A DNA stretch of 64,000 nt from Streptomyces alboflavus. GTDB taxonomy: Bacteria > Actinomycetota > Actinomycetes > Streptomycetales > Streptomycetaceae. The stretch lies in contig NZ_JNXT01000016.1 of assembly GCF_000716675.1 (NCBI RefSeq), forward strand, positions 1 to 64,000. Reading direction: 5' to 3'. This document shows, piece by piece, positions 10,101 through 17,965 of the stretch (within the stretch, counting starts at the first letter, position 1; each line of letters opens with the position of its first letter). The translations under genes were made by a program, and so were the position numbers. The notes under the pieces are model-generated. The model ran no database searches. It worked only from the letters and a program-made list of their open reading frames with translations, and had not been told where the DNA came from.

Positions 10101-11800
10101 CGCTTGAACCCGGACTCCTCCAGGGTGCGCTTGACGGTCGCGGTCGGGACGTAGCCGATCTGGTCGGGGTCGAGGTCGTTGCGTACGACGACGTAGTAGA
10201 GCCCGGCGCGGGTCAAGTAGTCGCGCAGGCCCGGGACTTGGCCGCCGGTCATGAGGGCCTGCTCGACGGCGTCCATGGCGCGCCGGTTGCCCTTGGTGCC
10301 GAACGGCACGTAGTCGCGCTGGGCCCAGCGGGAGTCGGCGAGCACGTCGAGCGGCTGGTCGATGGGGGAGCCCCAGGTGTAGATGCCGTGCGCGGTCGCG
10401 GGCACGACCAGGGCGCGCGAGTCCGGGGAGTACTTGTCCAGCCAGTCGGCCGTCGTGTCCCAGTAGTCCGGCAGCTTCTGGAACGAACCCGGCTGCAGGA
10501 TCGAGCCGTTGAGGTACGGCCAGGCGAGTCCCGGGATCACGAGGACGGCGGCCACCAGCGGCGCGTACCGCCGCCCGCGCACCGGCCGTGCCCCGCGCGC
10601 CCGCGCCGCCACACCCACCAGGTGGGCCAGGCCGAAGGCCAGGGCGAGCGCGAGCCCGGTCTGGAACTTGTAGATGTTGCGGAACGGGACGAGCCCGCCG
10701 TTCAGCCAGTCCTGCACGGTGCCGTGGAAGGGCGCGCCGAACACGCCGCCGTACCCGGCGAGGGTGACGAGCGCGACGGACAGGACCGTGAGCACCAGCC
10801 AGCGCCGCTCCGGCAGATCGCGCCGGGCGAGCCCGGCGAGGCCGAGGGCCGCGGCGAACGCCGAGCAGACGATGGCGATGACGGAGGTCGCGACGGTCCA
10901 CCCGGCGGGCAGCCAGGAGTCACCGAAGTGCAGGTACGCCACCCAGTTCCCGGCGCCGCGCAGCGTCTCGGTGGCCGACATGGTGCCGGTCGTGGTCGCC
11001 GAGTTCTCCACGTACGGCAGGAAGTTCTCGCCGTAGATGCCGAGCAGGAGCAGGGGCACCACCCACCAGGCGGTGGCGAGGATGACGCCGGGCACCCACC
11101 AGGTGATCAGCTTGCGCTTGCGCGGTCCGTTCGGGCGCGACAGGAGATAGAGGCCCACGGGCAGCAGGGACGCCAGCGTCGACGCGGCGTTCACCCCGCC
11201 CATGAACGGGATGAGGAGCGCCGAGCGGAACGCCGCGATCCGTGCGGTCACGCGGTCGTTGGTGAGCGGGATAAGCACCCACGGCAGGAACGCGCCGGGC
11301 AGCGCCGCCGCCGACGTCGAGCCGACCACGACGGTGAACGTCGGCCACAGCGCGTACACGACCGCGCCGAGCAGCCGCGAGCCGTTGCTGCCGATGTTCA
11401 GCCGCTCGGCGAGCCGCAGCGCGCCCCAGAAGGCGACCGCGACGATCAGCGACATCCAGAGCCGCTCGGCCAGCCAGACGGGGATCTGCAGCAGGTCGGT
11501 CAGGGCGTAGTACGGCAGCATCGGGAAGGCGTAGCCGATGTACTGGTCCTGGATGCCGCCGAAGCCGCCCCGGTCGTGCCAGAGCTGGCCGAGGTCGGAG
11601 AGGAACTGCCAGGGGTCGACGGCGACGCCGAGCTTGGTGTCGAACGTCATCCGCCCCGGTTTGACGGCGAGGAAGCACACGAACACCACGGCCCAGAACC
11701 CGGCGAGCCAGCGCCGTGAGCGAGGCCCGCGCCCGGGTTCGGGCGCGGGCGCCGTCGGCTTCAGGGCCGCCGGGGGTGGGGACTGGACCGTGGTGGTCAT
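7139..11800 (-). CDS. Giant AftD-like GT-C membrane glycosyltransferase (DUF3367)
   Basis: From the ATG at 11800 the product has 1553 residues. The N-terminal half (about 30-480) carries some 10-12 membrane helices. The arabinofuranosyltransferase-D signature includes DTKLGVAVDPWQFL, a QDQYIGYAFPM turn and the following helices. The exported middle region contains two discoidin-like carbohydrate-binding segments (about 720-830, with NAFDGNPNTAW, and 945-1015, with NLTDGDLTTAW). Four more helices lie around 1245-1370, and a Gly/Pro-rich cytoplasmic tail of about 180 residues ends the protein. AftD adds arabinofuranose to mycobacterial cell-wall arabinan. The donor and acceptor in Streptomyces are unknown. 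An alternative start at 12067 would run through the upstream gene and is rejected. Confidence 0.88.
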   Translation of the reverse strand: MTTTVQSPPPAALKPTAPAPEPGRGPRSRRWLAGFWAVVFVCFLAVKPGRMTFDTKLGVAVDPWQFLSDLGQLWHDRGGFGGIQDQYIGYAFPMLPYYALTDLLQIPVWLAERLWMSLIVAVAFWGALRLAERLNIGSNGSRLLGAVVYALWPTFTVVVGSTSAAALPGAFLPWVLIPLTNDRVTARIAAFRSALLIPFMGGVNAASTLASLLPVGLYLLSRPNGPRKRKLITWWVPGVILATAWWVVPLLLLGIYGENFLPYVENSATTTGTMSATETLRGAGNWVAYLHFGDSWLPAGWTVATSVIAIVCSAFAAALGLAGLARRDLPERRWLVLTVLSVALVTLAGYGGVFGAPFHGTVQDWLNGGLVPFRNIYKFQTGLALALAFGLAHLVGVAARARGARPVRGRRYAPLVAAVLVIPGLAWPYLNGSILQPGSFQKLPDYWDTTADWLDKYSPDSRALVVPATAHGIYTWGSPIDQPLDVLADSRWAQRDYVPFGTKGNRRAMDAVEQALMTGGQVPGLRDYLTRAGLYYVVVRNDLDPDQIGYVPTATVKRTLEESGFKRVTGFGPTETGGRIADDTPVQVEGLYPRQRAVEIYAPGDGAQRPGQAGLKPVANTAVVSGGPEALLPLSADPDMKDRPAVLTGDNHPGLGSPPALQAVGDGLRRADTRFGLVNTNTSYPYTKDEKNAPDALQDGGEKPRQILPTKGIKHQTVAELRGAKSVTASSYGNWLFHLPQFDPVNAFDGNPNTAWTEGNPGNPDNEWIKAEFTKKTAIPSSIKVTPLPQQGVRSAPTKVRVETEQGEAVSYLRPDGQTQRVKVKPGDSSWLKLTILDAQVAHDGLTGAGFSEISIPKVQVTKLLRMPADTEGTDGADADATTYSMHRSADQSGLSPVTAEAGLHRRFTTTGDGSYKVKASAVAVPGQKLDELLYKVAPDQREQIIASADSTSELGGGLSPRNLTDGDLTTAWIAGDKPVIHLRWPGKVAVDQIVLPPAGGLSTRPEKIEISSPDGAAVAGVDENGNARFAPITTDRLDITITKTAPLTLHNPVADEKLQLPVGLTEAYVPALDKFRTKQPDPDRTFELACGEGPAVSVDGKLYATSAEGTVRDLVDRRPVDLTLCDDNKKQTSVDLAAGQHRVEAGDEGPLAVTDVSLTRGTPGSLVTKARELKIKDWLGDRREVAVGDGAAQYLTTYENVNDGWKATLNGKELRSVRLDGWQQGWLVPAGEGGTVKLTYEPSTAYEAGLIGGGVGVLALVALVFVRRRDPNPDGPGVTPPGPGPVLGTVVLTLVAVVVAGWFAVLVPVLAVLAWRKHTLLVPLAFLAMAGAGIAAATGAGEAVAADQGAFGHTAQLLAFIALFAALVSVREGADAQGAAVAGGGGPGAGGPGGAVGVGSPVGPGVPAAGPGGFGGPGVFGGPAGPAGPGSAGGATPAPPRPQGSPDAVTMPLGPDRDLGGPTAPPLPHRRRGDELDGETGGTEAATPGAPAPDAPPAVPPYSASPTLSARGPDPLRKDTPEPADGAPTDEGTPGRGTRSGEDPRPGEDNAP

Positions 11801-12516
11801 GGACACCGCCTGAGGATGAGGAGGAGGTTCCAGGTGGCGACTTCGCGCAGACCTGGGACCTTCGCGACCGTTTCGGCCCAGAACGGCCAGTAGCGGGAGC
11901 GGGCCGAGACGACCTGGACGTCGTCGCGGGCCCGCACCTGTCTGAGCGTGGGTCCGACGTGGTGGGCGAAGAGGTTCTCGCCGAGCTTGTGCTTGGCGGG
12001 TTTTCCGGTGCGGCGTTCGTAGCGGGCGCGGGCCCGCTCGGCGCCGAAGTAGTGCAGGGGCGCCCACTCGTGGCCGCCCCAGGGGGAGTACCAGTTGGTG
12101 AACGCCACGTAGATGAGCCCGCCGGGGCGGGTGACGCGCACCATCTCGCTGAGGAAGGTGCCGGGGTCGTCGACGTGCTCCAGGACGTTCGAGGAGAACG
12201 TGACGTCGGCGACGCCGTCGGCGAGCGGAAGCAGATAGCCGTCGGCGACCACGGAGCCCTCGGGGGGCTTCGCGCCGAGTTCGTGCGGGTCGGGCTCGAA
12301 GAGGTAGGCCTGCGCGCCGCGCCGCTGGAACTCCTCGGTGAAGTAGCCACCGCCGCCGCCCACGTCGACGACCACCCGGTCCTTGACGGGCAGGTGCCGC
12401 TCGACCTGGTCGGCGGCGTCACGGGCGAGCAGCGCGTAACACTTCTCCGGCTCCTGCTGCTCGCGCAGGAAGGCCCGGAACAGGGTCACGGAGCGGCGCA
12501 GCGACGGGTCCCTCAC
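11797..12516 (-). CDS. SAM-dependent methyltransferase
   Basis: The product has 239 residues from a GTG at 12516, chosen because it makes a GTGA overlap with the glycosyltransferase gene. SAM motif I is VVVDVGGGGGYFTEEF, followed by YLFEPDP and the FSSNVLEHVDDPG motif. The C-terminal half has an aromatic-rich WYSPWGGHEWAP stretch. This arrangement is common in methyltransferases of surface polysaccharide loci that modify lipid-linked or sugar substrates. It is the second gene of the operon and overlaps the AftD-like gene by 4 bp. Confidence 0.86.
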   Translation of the reverse strand: MRDPSLRRSVTLFRAFLREQQEPEKCYALLARDAADQVERHLPVKDRVVVDVGGGGGYFTEEFQRRGAQAYLFEPDPHELGAKPPEGSVVADGYLLPLADGVADVTFSSNVLEHVDDPGTFLSEMVRVTRPGGLIYVAFTNWYSPWGGHEWAPLHYFGAERARARYERRTGKPAKHKLGENLFAHHVGPTLRQVRARDDVQVVSARSRYWPFWAETVAKVPGLREVATWNLLLILRRCP

Positions 12517-13688
12517 GCAGATCCCTTCACTTTCGCCGGCGGCTCGTGCGCGGCGACGGCCTCGGCGGCCACCGCGCGGAACTGGCGCACCGTGTTCGCC
12601 CAGCGGAAGTGCGCGGCGCGCTCCGCCGCGGCCTTGCCGAAGGCGCGGCGCCGCTCGGCGCTGAGGGCGAGCGTGCACCAGTGGGCGGCGAACGCGCTCT
12701 CGCCGTGCGCGAGCAGCCCGGTCACCCCGTCTTCTATGGAGTCGCGTACTCCGGGTACGTCGAAGCCGATGGCGGGCGTCGCGCGCGCCGCGGCCTCGGT
12801 GACGACCAGGCCCCAGCCCTCGACGGCCGAGGGGTGCAGGAGCAGCCATGACTCGCAGAGCAGCCGGTGCTTCTCGGCCTCCGAGACATGGCCGGTGAAC
12901 TGCACGCCGGGCCCGGCCATCCGCTCCAGGCGCGCCCGCTCGGGGCCCTCGCCGACGATCACGAGGCGGCCCCCGGTGACCGGGCGGACCCGCTCCCACA
13001 GGCGCAGCAGCAGATCGACACGCTTGTACTCCACGAGCCGGCCCATGGCCAGGAACATCGGTTCGTCGGAGCGCTCGTGCAGGGGCCCGGGCTCCTCCAC
13101 GCCGTTGTGCACGACGCGGATGCGGTCGGGCTCGACGCCCAGGTCCTGCAGGGCCGTCGCGGTGGACGGCGACACGGCGACCAGGAGGTTGCCGCGCTGG
13201 GCGCCCGAGAGGGCCCAGTGCTCCAGGCGCCGTCCGAGGCGCGCGGCCGGGGCGAGCGGTCCCTGGAAGCGCATCGACCATAGCTCGGTGTGGACGTGGT
13301 TGACCAGGCACAGGGTGGGGCCGCGGTGCCACAGCGGGGCGAGGTACGGCATGCCGTTGCACACCTCGACCAGCAGGTCGGTGTCGCCGATCTGGCGGGT
13401 GAACGCCGACCGGGCACGCAGGTAGTGGCCGAGGTCGCCGCCCGCCGACACCACGCGGTAGTCGCGGTAGGCGGCGGGGCCGCCGCACAGCAGCGTGACC
13501 TGGTGGCCCTCGGCGGTCAGTCCGTCGGCCAGCTTGTCGACCAGGAGTTCGGAGCCGCCTGCGGCCGGGTTTCCCAGGTCGCGGCGGGCGAGGAAGGCGA
13601 TCCGGCGCGGCTGTGGGGGGAGCGCCGGAAGGGGCCACGCGGGCCGTGATGCGACCGGGCGCAGCGACGACGGCACGTGCTGGGGCAT
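12513..13688 (-). CDS. GT4-type glycosyltransferase, first gene of the surface-glycan operon
   Basis: The product has 391 residues with a GT-B fold: an N-terminal acceptor domain after a Pro-rich start (AGGSELLVDKLADGL) and a C-terminal nucleotide-sugar domain. The donor-domain motifs are FLAMGRLVEYKRVDLLL, VIVGEGPERARLE and HPSAVEGWGLVVTEAAA, the EX7E-type region of family GT4. It is a retaining transferase expected to act at the cytoplasmic face on a lipid-linked or glycan acceptor. GGAG five bases before the ATG supports this start. Confidence 0.9.
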   Translation of the reverse strand: MPQHVPSSLRPVASRPAWPLPALPPQPRRIAFLARRDLGNPAAGGSELLVDKLADGLTAEGHQVTLLCGGPAAYRDYRVVSAGGDLGHYLRARSAFTRQIGDTDLLVEVCNGMPYLAPLWHRGPTLCLVNHVHTELWSMRFQGPLAPAARLGRRLEHWALSGAQRGNLLVAVSPSTATALQDLGVEPDRIRVVHNGVEEPGPLHERSDEPMFLAMGRLVEYKRVDLLLRLWERVRPVTGGRLVIVGEGPERARLERMAGPGVQFTGHVSEAEKHRLLCESWLLLHPSAVEGWGLVVTEAAARATPAIGFDVPGVRDSIEDGVTGLLAHGESAFAAHWCTLALSAERRRAFGKAAAERAAHFRWANTVRQFRAVAAEAVAAHEPPAKVKGSA

Positions 13689-14030
13689 AGGTGCTCCAAC
13701 TCGTCTCGGGGTGCGGAACTGTGGGGGAGTTCGGGTGGATCCGGGGTGGGGCCCGGCTGTACGGGTGGCGCGAATGGATCCGGTGGTGCGGGGTGGTGCG
13801 ACGTGCTACGGGGTGGTGCGGGTGGTGCTGCCGGGACCGGGGGCCGGTCCCGCGGTGCGGGGCGGGACTCCGGTGCTCCGGGGACGGAAAACACCGGGTG
13901 GTTTGCGCAGTCGTTGTGCTGGGACTGTGCGGGGACTGTGTCTGGGTGGAGTGGACAGTTTTCGCCGCACCGAACGGTGCGGCTACTCACCGGGGTGACA
14001 ATTTCGGCCCTTCTTGACGCTGACGTCTCA
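13689..14030. other. 342-bp gene-free region upstream of the GT4-led operon, with a 20-bp palindrome
   Basis: No credible gene is seen. At 13964-13983 lies a near-perfect palindrome (GCCGCACCGAACGGTGCGGC): two 9-bp arms around a central AA. It is 47 bp downstream of the DUF3068 stop and about 275 bp upstream of the GT4 start, so it could be a terminator hairpin or an operator. The half nearer the glycosyltransferase gene carries repeated GGTGGTGCGG-like blocks. The AT-richer stretch around 13990-14060 would suit promoter elements. Confidence 0.55.
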
Positions 14031-15062
14031 TCACATCGTGGTGGGTTGCAGGGAATTTGGGGACGTATCGGAATGTGGACCCATCGAATCCGGTCCTTCA
14101 CCGTCCCTCCCCGAGCCGTTCGAGTCCTTCTCCCTGCCGCGCGCCACGAGCACCCCGCCGAGGATCGCGAGCGCCCCGCCGAGGACCACGGTGACCAGCG
14201 GCAACGTCTCGCCGACCAGCTTCAGACGCGAGCTGTCGTCGTCCGCCAGGTCCACCTGGGACTGCTGGGTCTTCTTGGTGAACGCGATCCGCTCGCTGTC
14301 GAGCAGGACGGTCGCGTCCTTCTTGCCGCCGGGGGCGCGCAGGGTCTTGCGGGGGCCGATGGCGGCGAAGATGATCCGGCCGGTGCGCTGGTCGGCGACC
14401 AGCTCGATGCCGTGGTTGGCGTACCACTCCTCGGCCATGACCTGGCTGCGCTCCGGCTGCTTCACGAGGCGCCCGGGGACCTGGCGGGTGCCGGTCTTGG
14501 TGGCCTTCACGGTGCCGGTGAAGCGCAGGCCCTCGTAGCCCTGGATCTTCTTCTTGCCCTGGTAGGACAGCGGCACCGTGGCGCCGAGCGTGCTGTCCCA
14601 CCACAGGTAGGTGCGCTTCTCGACGTCGAAGGGGAACTTCAGGTACGCCTCCCCCTCGAAGTACGGCTTCTCGCCGCAGCAATGCACCGGTTTGTTCGTC
14701 TTCCGGTCGGTCACCCAGCGCTCCAGGCTCCACTGGAGCGAGTCGTGCGGATCGGCCGCGGGCAGCGACTTGTCCGGGTCGACCGAGGTCGATACGTCCC
14801 AGATCGCCCGTCCCGACTTGTCGCTGTCGGCGACGTCGCCGCGCACCTGCCGGGTGATGGTCAGGTTCTGACCGGTGACCGTCTTGATCTTCTCGGTGTC
14901 GAAGTAGCTGCCGGTCCCCTTGAAGACCGTTATCTGATCGACATCAATGGGCGTGCGTTTCGCACGCGGCTCGACGTACCAGGCCAGCATCGGGGCCAGG
15001 ACGAGCAGAAAAGCGCCCAGGCCGAGCAGGACCAGGGACAAGGGCGAAGCTGTACGGCGCAT
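14031..15062 (-). CDS. DUF3068/PorA-family membrane-anchored envelope protein
   Basis: The product has 343 residues. One hydrophobic segment near the N-terminus (LSLVLLGLGAFLLVLAPMLAWYV) and one near the C-terminus (LPLVTVVLGGALAILGGVLVA) bracket a large extracytoplasmic domain, the usual DUF3068 topology. AGGAG six bases before the ATG supports the start. DUF3068 genes often neighbour AftD-like and surface-glycan genes in actinomycetes, which links this gene to the operon that follows. The biochemical role is unknown. Confidence 0.85.
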   Translation of the reverse strand: MRRTASPLSLVLLGLGAFLLVLAPMLAWYVEPRAKRTPIDVDQITVFKGTGSYFDTEKIKTVTGQNLTITRQVRGDVADSDKSGRAIWDVSTSVDPDKSLPAADPHDSLQWSLERWVTDRKTNKPVHCCGEKPYFEGEAYLKFPFDVEKRTYLWWDSTLGATVPLSYQGKKKIQGYEGLRFTGTVKATKTGTRQVPGRLVKQPERSQVMAEEWYANHGIELVADQRTGRIIFAAIGPRKTLRAPGGKKDATVLLDSERIAFTKKTQQSQVDLADDDSSRLKLVGETLPLVTVVLGGALAILGGVLVARGREKDSNGSGRDGEGPDSMGPHSDTSPNSLQPTTM

Positions 15063-15230
15063 CCGGCGCTCCTGCCGTGAGGGCGAACAGGGGTCGGTCG
15101 GTCAACTGTGCTGGATTACCGACGAGTTATGAGATTGCTGCGGTGCTGCGGCCGCCGGATTGCCCGAAATGATGCGGCGCTGTTTCGACGGAGTTACTGA
15201 CCCGTATGGGCCGCGAACGTAGGCGGACCC

Positions 15231-15261
15231 TTGACGCAGTGTCAATGCGTTGTCGACACTG
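15231..15261 (+). promoter_or_regulatory. Promoter with overlapping inverted repeats upstream of the small membrane protein and PucR gene
   Basis: TTGACG (15231-15236) is a good -35, with GACACT 18 bp downstream as a weak -10. TTGAC-GCAGT-GTCAA (15231-15245) forms a 5-bp inverted repeat. CAGTGTC (15237-15243) pairs with GACACTG (15255-15261), giving 7-bp arms around 11 nt. A regulator could bind here, perhaps the PucR-type product itself. Confidence 0.5.
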
Positions 15262-15313
15262 TCCTCCTGCGGAGCGGGGTGGGGACGACCTCCAGCAGAG
15301 AGGCTGACCCTGT

Positions 15314-15466
15314 ATGCACCGACTGCTCGCCGCCACGCTGACCGTCGCGGCCGCCGCGGCTCTCGCCGTGGGCGCCGCCCTTGGCATCGTGGCGCTCCTG
15401 AACGCCACGCCCGACCAGCCGAACCGGCCGCTCGTGCACTACGAGTCGCCCGAGCGGGACCGGTGA
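15314..15466 (+). CDS. Small single-pass membrane protein coupled to the PucR-type regulator
   Basis: This 50-residue gene starts at ATG 15314. It encodes one hydrophobic helix (LLAATLTVAAAAALAVGAAL, about residues 4-26) and a short polar tail (residues 31-50) rich in Pro and charged residues. Its stop overlaps the next start as GTGA, so the two proteins are probably made together. It may be a membrane anchor or signal peptide-like accessory for the regulator, or simply a leader cistron. No family is recognised. Confidence 0.65.
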   Translation: MHRLLAATLTVAAAAALAVGAALGIVALLNATPDQPNRPLVHYESPERDR

Positions 15467-16779
15467 CGGACGTGGCCGCCATCTCCGAAAGCGTTTCCGA
15501 GAGCGCCCCCGAGGACATCGCGGACGGCGCTCCCGGAAGCCCGGGCTCCGCGTACAAGGGCTCCGCCTGGCGCGATGTCCCGCCCCTCCAGGTGCGCCGG
15601 TTCGCCGCGCTCGCCTTGGAGGAAGTGCCCATCCTCGCTCAGGACATCCTGCGCGAAATCCGGGCAGAGTACCCCGGCCTGCCGGTCGTTCTCGACGACT
15701 CCGGCGAGCCGATGGCGCTCATCGGGATCCGCCGCGCCCTGGAGGGCTTCGTGCAGCAGCTCGCCACCCGGGAGGGCCGGCCGCGCTACCACCCGGAGGT
15801 CTTCCAGGAATTCGGCCGCGGCGAGGGACTGCACGGCCGCAGCCTCGACTCGCTCCAGGCCATCTACCGCCTCGGCGTCCGGCTCGCCTGGCGCCGCCTG
15901 GCCGAGATCGGCCAGCAGACCGAGATCCCACCCCCGGCGATGTACGAGCTGGCCGAATCCGGCTTCGAGTACCTCGACGGCCTGGTCGACCAGTCGGTAC
16001 GCGGCTACGCGGAAGCGGCGGCCCGGCAGGCCGGTGAGCGGCTGCGACTGCAACGCAAGCTCATGGAGCTGCTGCTTTCCGAGCGCCGCCCCGACACCTC
16101 CGCCGCCTCCGCGCTCGGTGCCGAGAACGGCCTGGACGAGCGGGCCGCCCGGGTCGGCTGGCAGCTGCCCGAGCGGGTCGCCGTCGGCGTGCTCCTGCGC
16201 CCCGCCCGGGAGGCCGTGGCCCCGGCCGTCGGCGAGGGCGTGCTGCTCGACATGGAGGCCGAGCAGCCCCGCATGGTCGTGCCCGACCCGGACGCCGCGG
16301 GCCGCCCCGAACTGCTCCGCCGCGCCATGACCGGCTGGTCGGGCGCCATCGGCCCGCCCGTGCCGCTCGCCGACGCCGCCAAGTCGCTGCGCTGGGCGGA
16401 GGCCGCGGTCGCCCTGATGGGGCGCGGACTGCTGCCCTCCGGTGAGGTCCTGTACTGCACCGAGCACACCGAGGCCCTGGTCCTGCTCCAGCCCGAGGAA
16501 CTCATCGAGGACCTGTCACGGCGCTGCCTGGCGCCCCTGGACCACTGCGGCCCGGCGCACGGCCGCCGCCTCGCCGAGACCCTGCTCGCCTGGCTGGAAA
16601 CGCGCGGCGGCGCCCCCGAGGTGGCCGCCCGACTCGGTGTGCACCCGCAAACCGTGCGCTACCGGCTGCGCCAGATCAGGGAGCTGTGGGGCGACGAGGT
16701 CGACGACCCCGACCGCCGCTTCGAGCTGGAGCTTGTGCTGCGGGCACGGAGGCTGCGGGGGGAGTTGGGGAGGGCGTGA
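15463..16779 (+). CDS. PucR/CdaR-family transcriptional regulator
   Basis: The product has 438 residues from the GTG at 15463, which overlaps the preceding stop by 4 bp. The C-terminus carries the PucR winged-helix element GAPEVAARLGVHPQTVRYRLRQIRELWG (positions about 16608-16690). A GGDEF-like regulatory domain precedes it, and the N-terminal half resembles the RsbT-like regions of actinomycete PucR proteins. It is a paralogue of the FasR gene at 34517-35743, which shares the HPxTVRYRLR helix. Its target is not evident; the adjacent DUF3068/glycan genes are candidates. Confidence 0.85.
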   Translation: MTDVAAISESVSESAPEDIADGAPGSPGSAYKGSAWRDVPPLQVRRFAALALEEVPILAQDILREIRAEYPGLPVVLDDSGEPMALIGIRRALEGFVQQLATREGRPRYHPEVFQEFGRGEGLHGRSLDSLQAIYRLGVRLAWRRLAEIGQQTEIPPPAMYELAESGFEYLDGLVDQSVRGYAEAAARQAGERLRLQRKLMELLLSERRPDTSAASALGAENGLDERAARVGWQLPERVAVGVLLRPAREAVAPAVGEGVLLDMEAEQPRMVVPDPDAAGRPELLRRAMTGWSGAIGPPVPLADAAKSLRWAEAAVALMGRGLLPSGEVLYCTEHTEALVLLQPEELIEDLSRRCLAPLDHCGPAHGRRLAETLLAWLETRGGAPEVAARLGVHPQTVRYRLRQIRELWGDEVDDPDRRFELELVLRARRLRGELGRA

Positions 16780-16807
16780 GGTGCGGCCGGGCCGACGGGT
16801 GAGGTGA

Positions 16808-16885
16808 GGTCCGCCCCGAAGTGGGGCCAGGCCCGCCCCGAAGTGGGGCCAGGTCTGCCCCGAAGTGAGGTGAGGTCCGCCCTGA
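16808..16885. repeat. 22-bp tandem repeat with hairpin-forming units
   Basis: Three 22-bp units (16808-16829, 16830-16851, 16852-16873) and a partial fourth follow the PucR-type gene. The first two each contain GCCCC-GAAGT-GGGGC, a small stem-loop, so the array could act as a multi-hairpin terminator. The rest of the 334-bp gap to 17114 shows no gene. Confidence 0.7.
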
Positions 16886-17113
16886 CGCCTGCCTCCCTGG
16901 GTCCGCGCATGACCCTGCCCCGAGGAGGGCTTTCGCCCCGGACGGACCCGGGCCGCCCCCGCCGCCACGTGCGGCAATTCGGACGAAGCCTGCCCTGCCG
17001 TACGGTGCCGGGCGCGCCCTGACGCGAGGGCACGCCGGAAGGTTCGACTCCGCACACAACCTTCACAGCATCGGCTTCCTCCGTACCGGCCCGGGACCTA
17101 GCCTCCATGCCTC

Positions 17114-17908
17114 ATGGACTACTGCCACGCGTGCCACCGGCACCTCAACGGCGCCCTCGCCTGCCCGGGGTGCGGCACCCCGGCCGAAGCCTGCCGTGAG
17201 TACGCGGAGGCGCTCGCCGCCCAGGACGAGCCCGACGACCTCGACGAGACGGACGAGGAGCCCTCGCCCCGCGGCCGGGTCCGGGGCCGCGGCCGCCGCA
17301 GGGAGCGGAGCCGCCGGGCCGCCCAGCACCGCCGCAGGCGCCGCAAGGTCATCCTGATCGCCGCGGGCGTCGCGCTCGCCGCGGGCGGCCTGAGCCTGGC
17401 CGAGCTGGGCACCGAGTCCGCGTCGGACGACTCCAAGGCGACGTCCGCGCGGGACCGCGACGAGTCGGCGGGAGCCGGGGACACGGGCGGCGGGCAGGGC
17501 TCGAACCCGTCCGTGGAGCCGGTGGGGGAGCCGACGGACGGTTCGCCGTCGGCATCGGAGTCGGCCCGGAAGGGCAAGGCCGACGACGACGCCGCCGACG
17601 ACAAGGACAAGAAGGCGGACAAGAAGGCGGACAAGGGCGGCAAGGGCACCCGGGACGCCGATGACGGCGAAGGCGCCGACGGGGACGCCCAGGGCCCCGG
17701 CGGCGACGAGACCACCGGCGGCACCGGTACGGCGACCGGCGGCACCGGCACCTCCGGCGGCCCGGACCCGGACCCGACGTCGGGCAACCCCACCACGAGC
17801 CCGCAGGACCCGGACCCGAAGCCGTCCGCCACGAAGCCCCCGAGCGACCCGGACCCGGACCCGAGCCCGTCGGAGACGTGCGACCGGTTCCTGTGGTGGT
17901 GCACGTAG
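17114..17908 (+). CDS. Zinc-ribbon, single-TM protein with long disordered C-terminus
   Basis: The product is 264 residues. It starts with two Cys pairs, CHAC (residues 4-7) and CPGC (residues 17-20), forming a zinc ribbon. A highly basic Arg-rich stretch (about 55-77) precedes a membrane helix (VILIAAGVALAAGGLSLA). The remaining about 170 residues are low-complexity Asp/Lys, Gly/Thr and Pro/Asp-rich, ending in CDRFLWWCT. The layout resembles actinomycete membrane proteins of unknown role with a cytoplasmic zinc ribbon and an exported tail. Function is not assigned. Confidence 0.75.
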   Translation: MDYCHACHRHLNGALACPGCGTPAEACREYAEALAAQDEPDDLDETDEEPSPRGRVRGRGRRRERSRRAAQHRRRRRKVILIAAGVALAAGGLSLAELGTESASDDSKATSARDRDESAGAGDTGGGQGSNPSVEPVGEPTDGSPSASESARKGKADDDAADDKDKKADKKADKGGKGTRDADDGEGADGDAQGPGGDETTGGTGTATGGTGTSGGPDPDPTSGNPTTSPQDPDPKPSATKPPSDPDPDPSPSETCDRFLWWCT

Positions 17909-17965
17909 GGCGAGCCCCCGTACCGACGCGTCCAGGACACGCTCCCGCACCGGCGCCCGGAGTGC

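Noticed and set aside
7391..11719. A 1442-residue open frame on the plus strand opposite the AftD-like gene
   Set aside because: It is an antisense shadow created by high GC at third positions. Composition is Arg/Gly/Val/Asp-biased with no domain, and the minus frame has clear AftD features.
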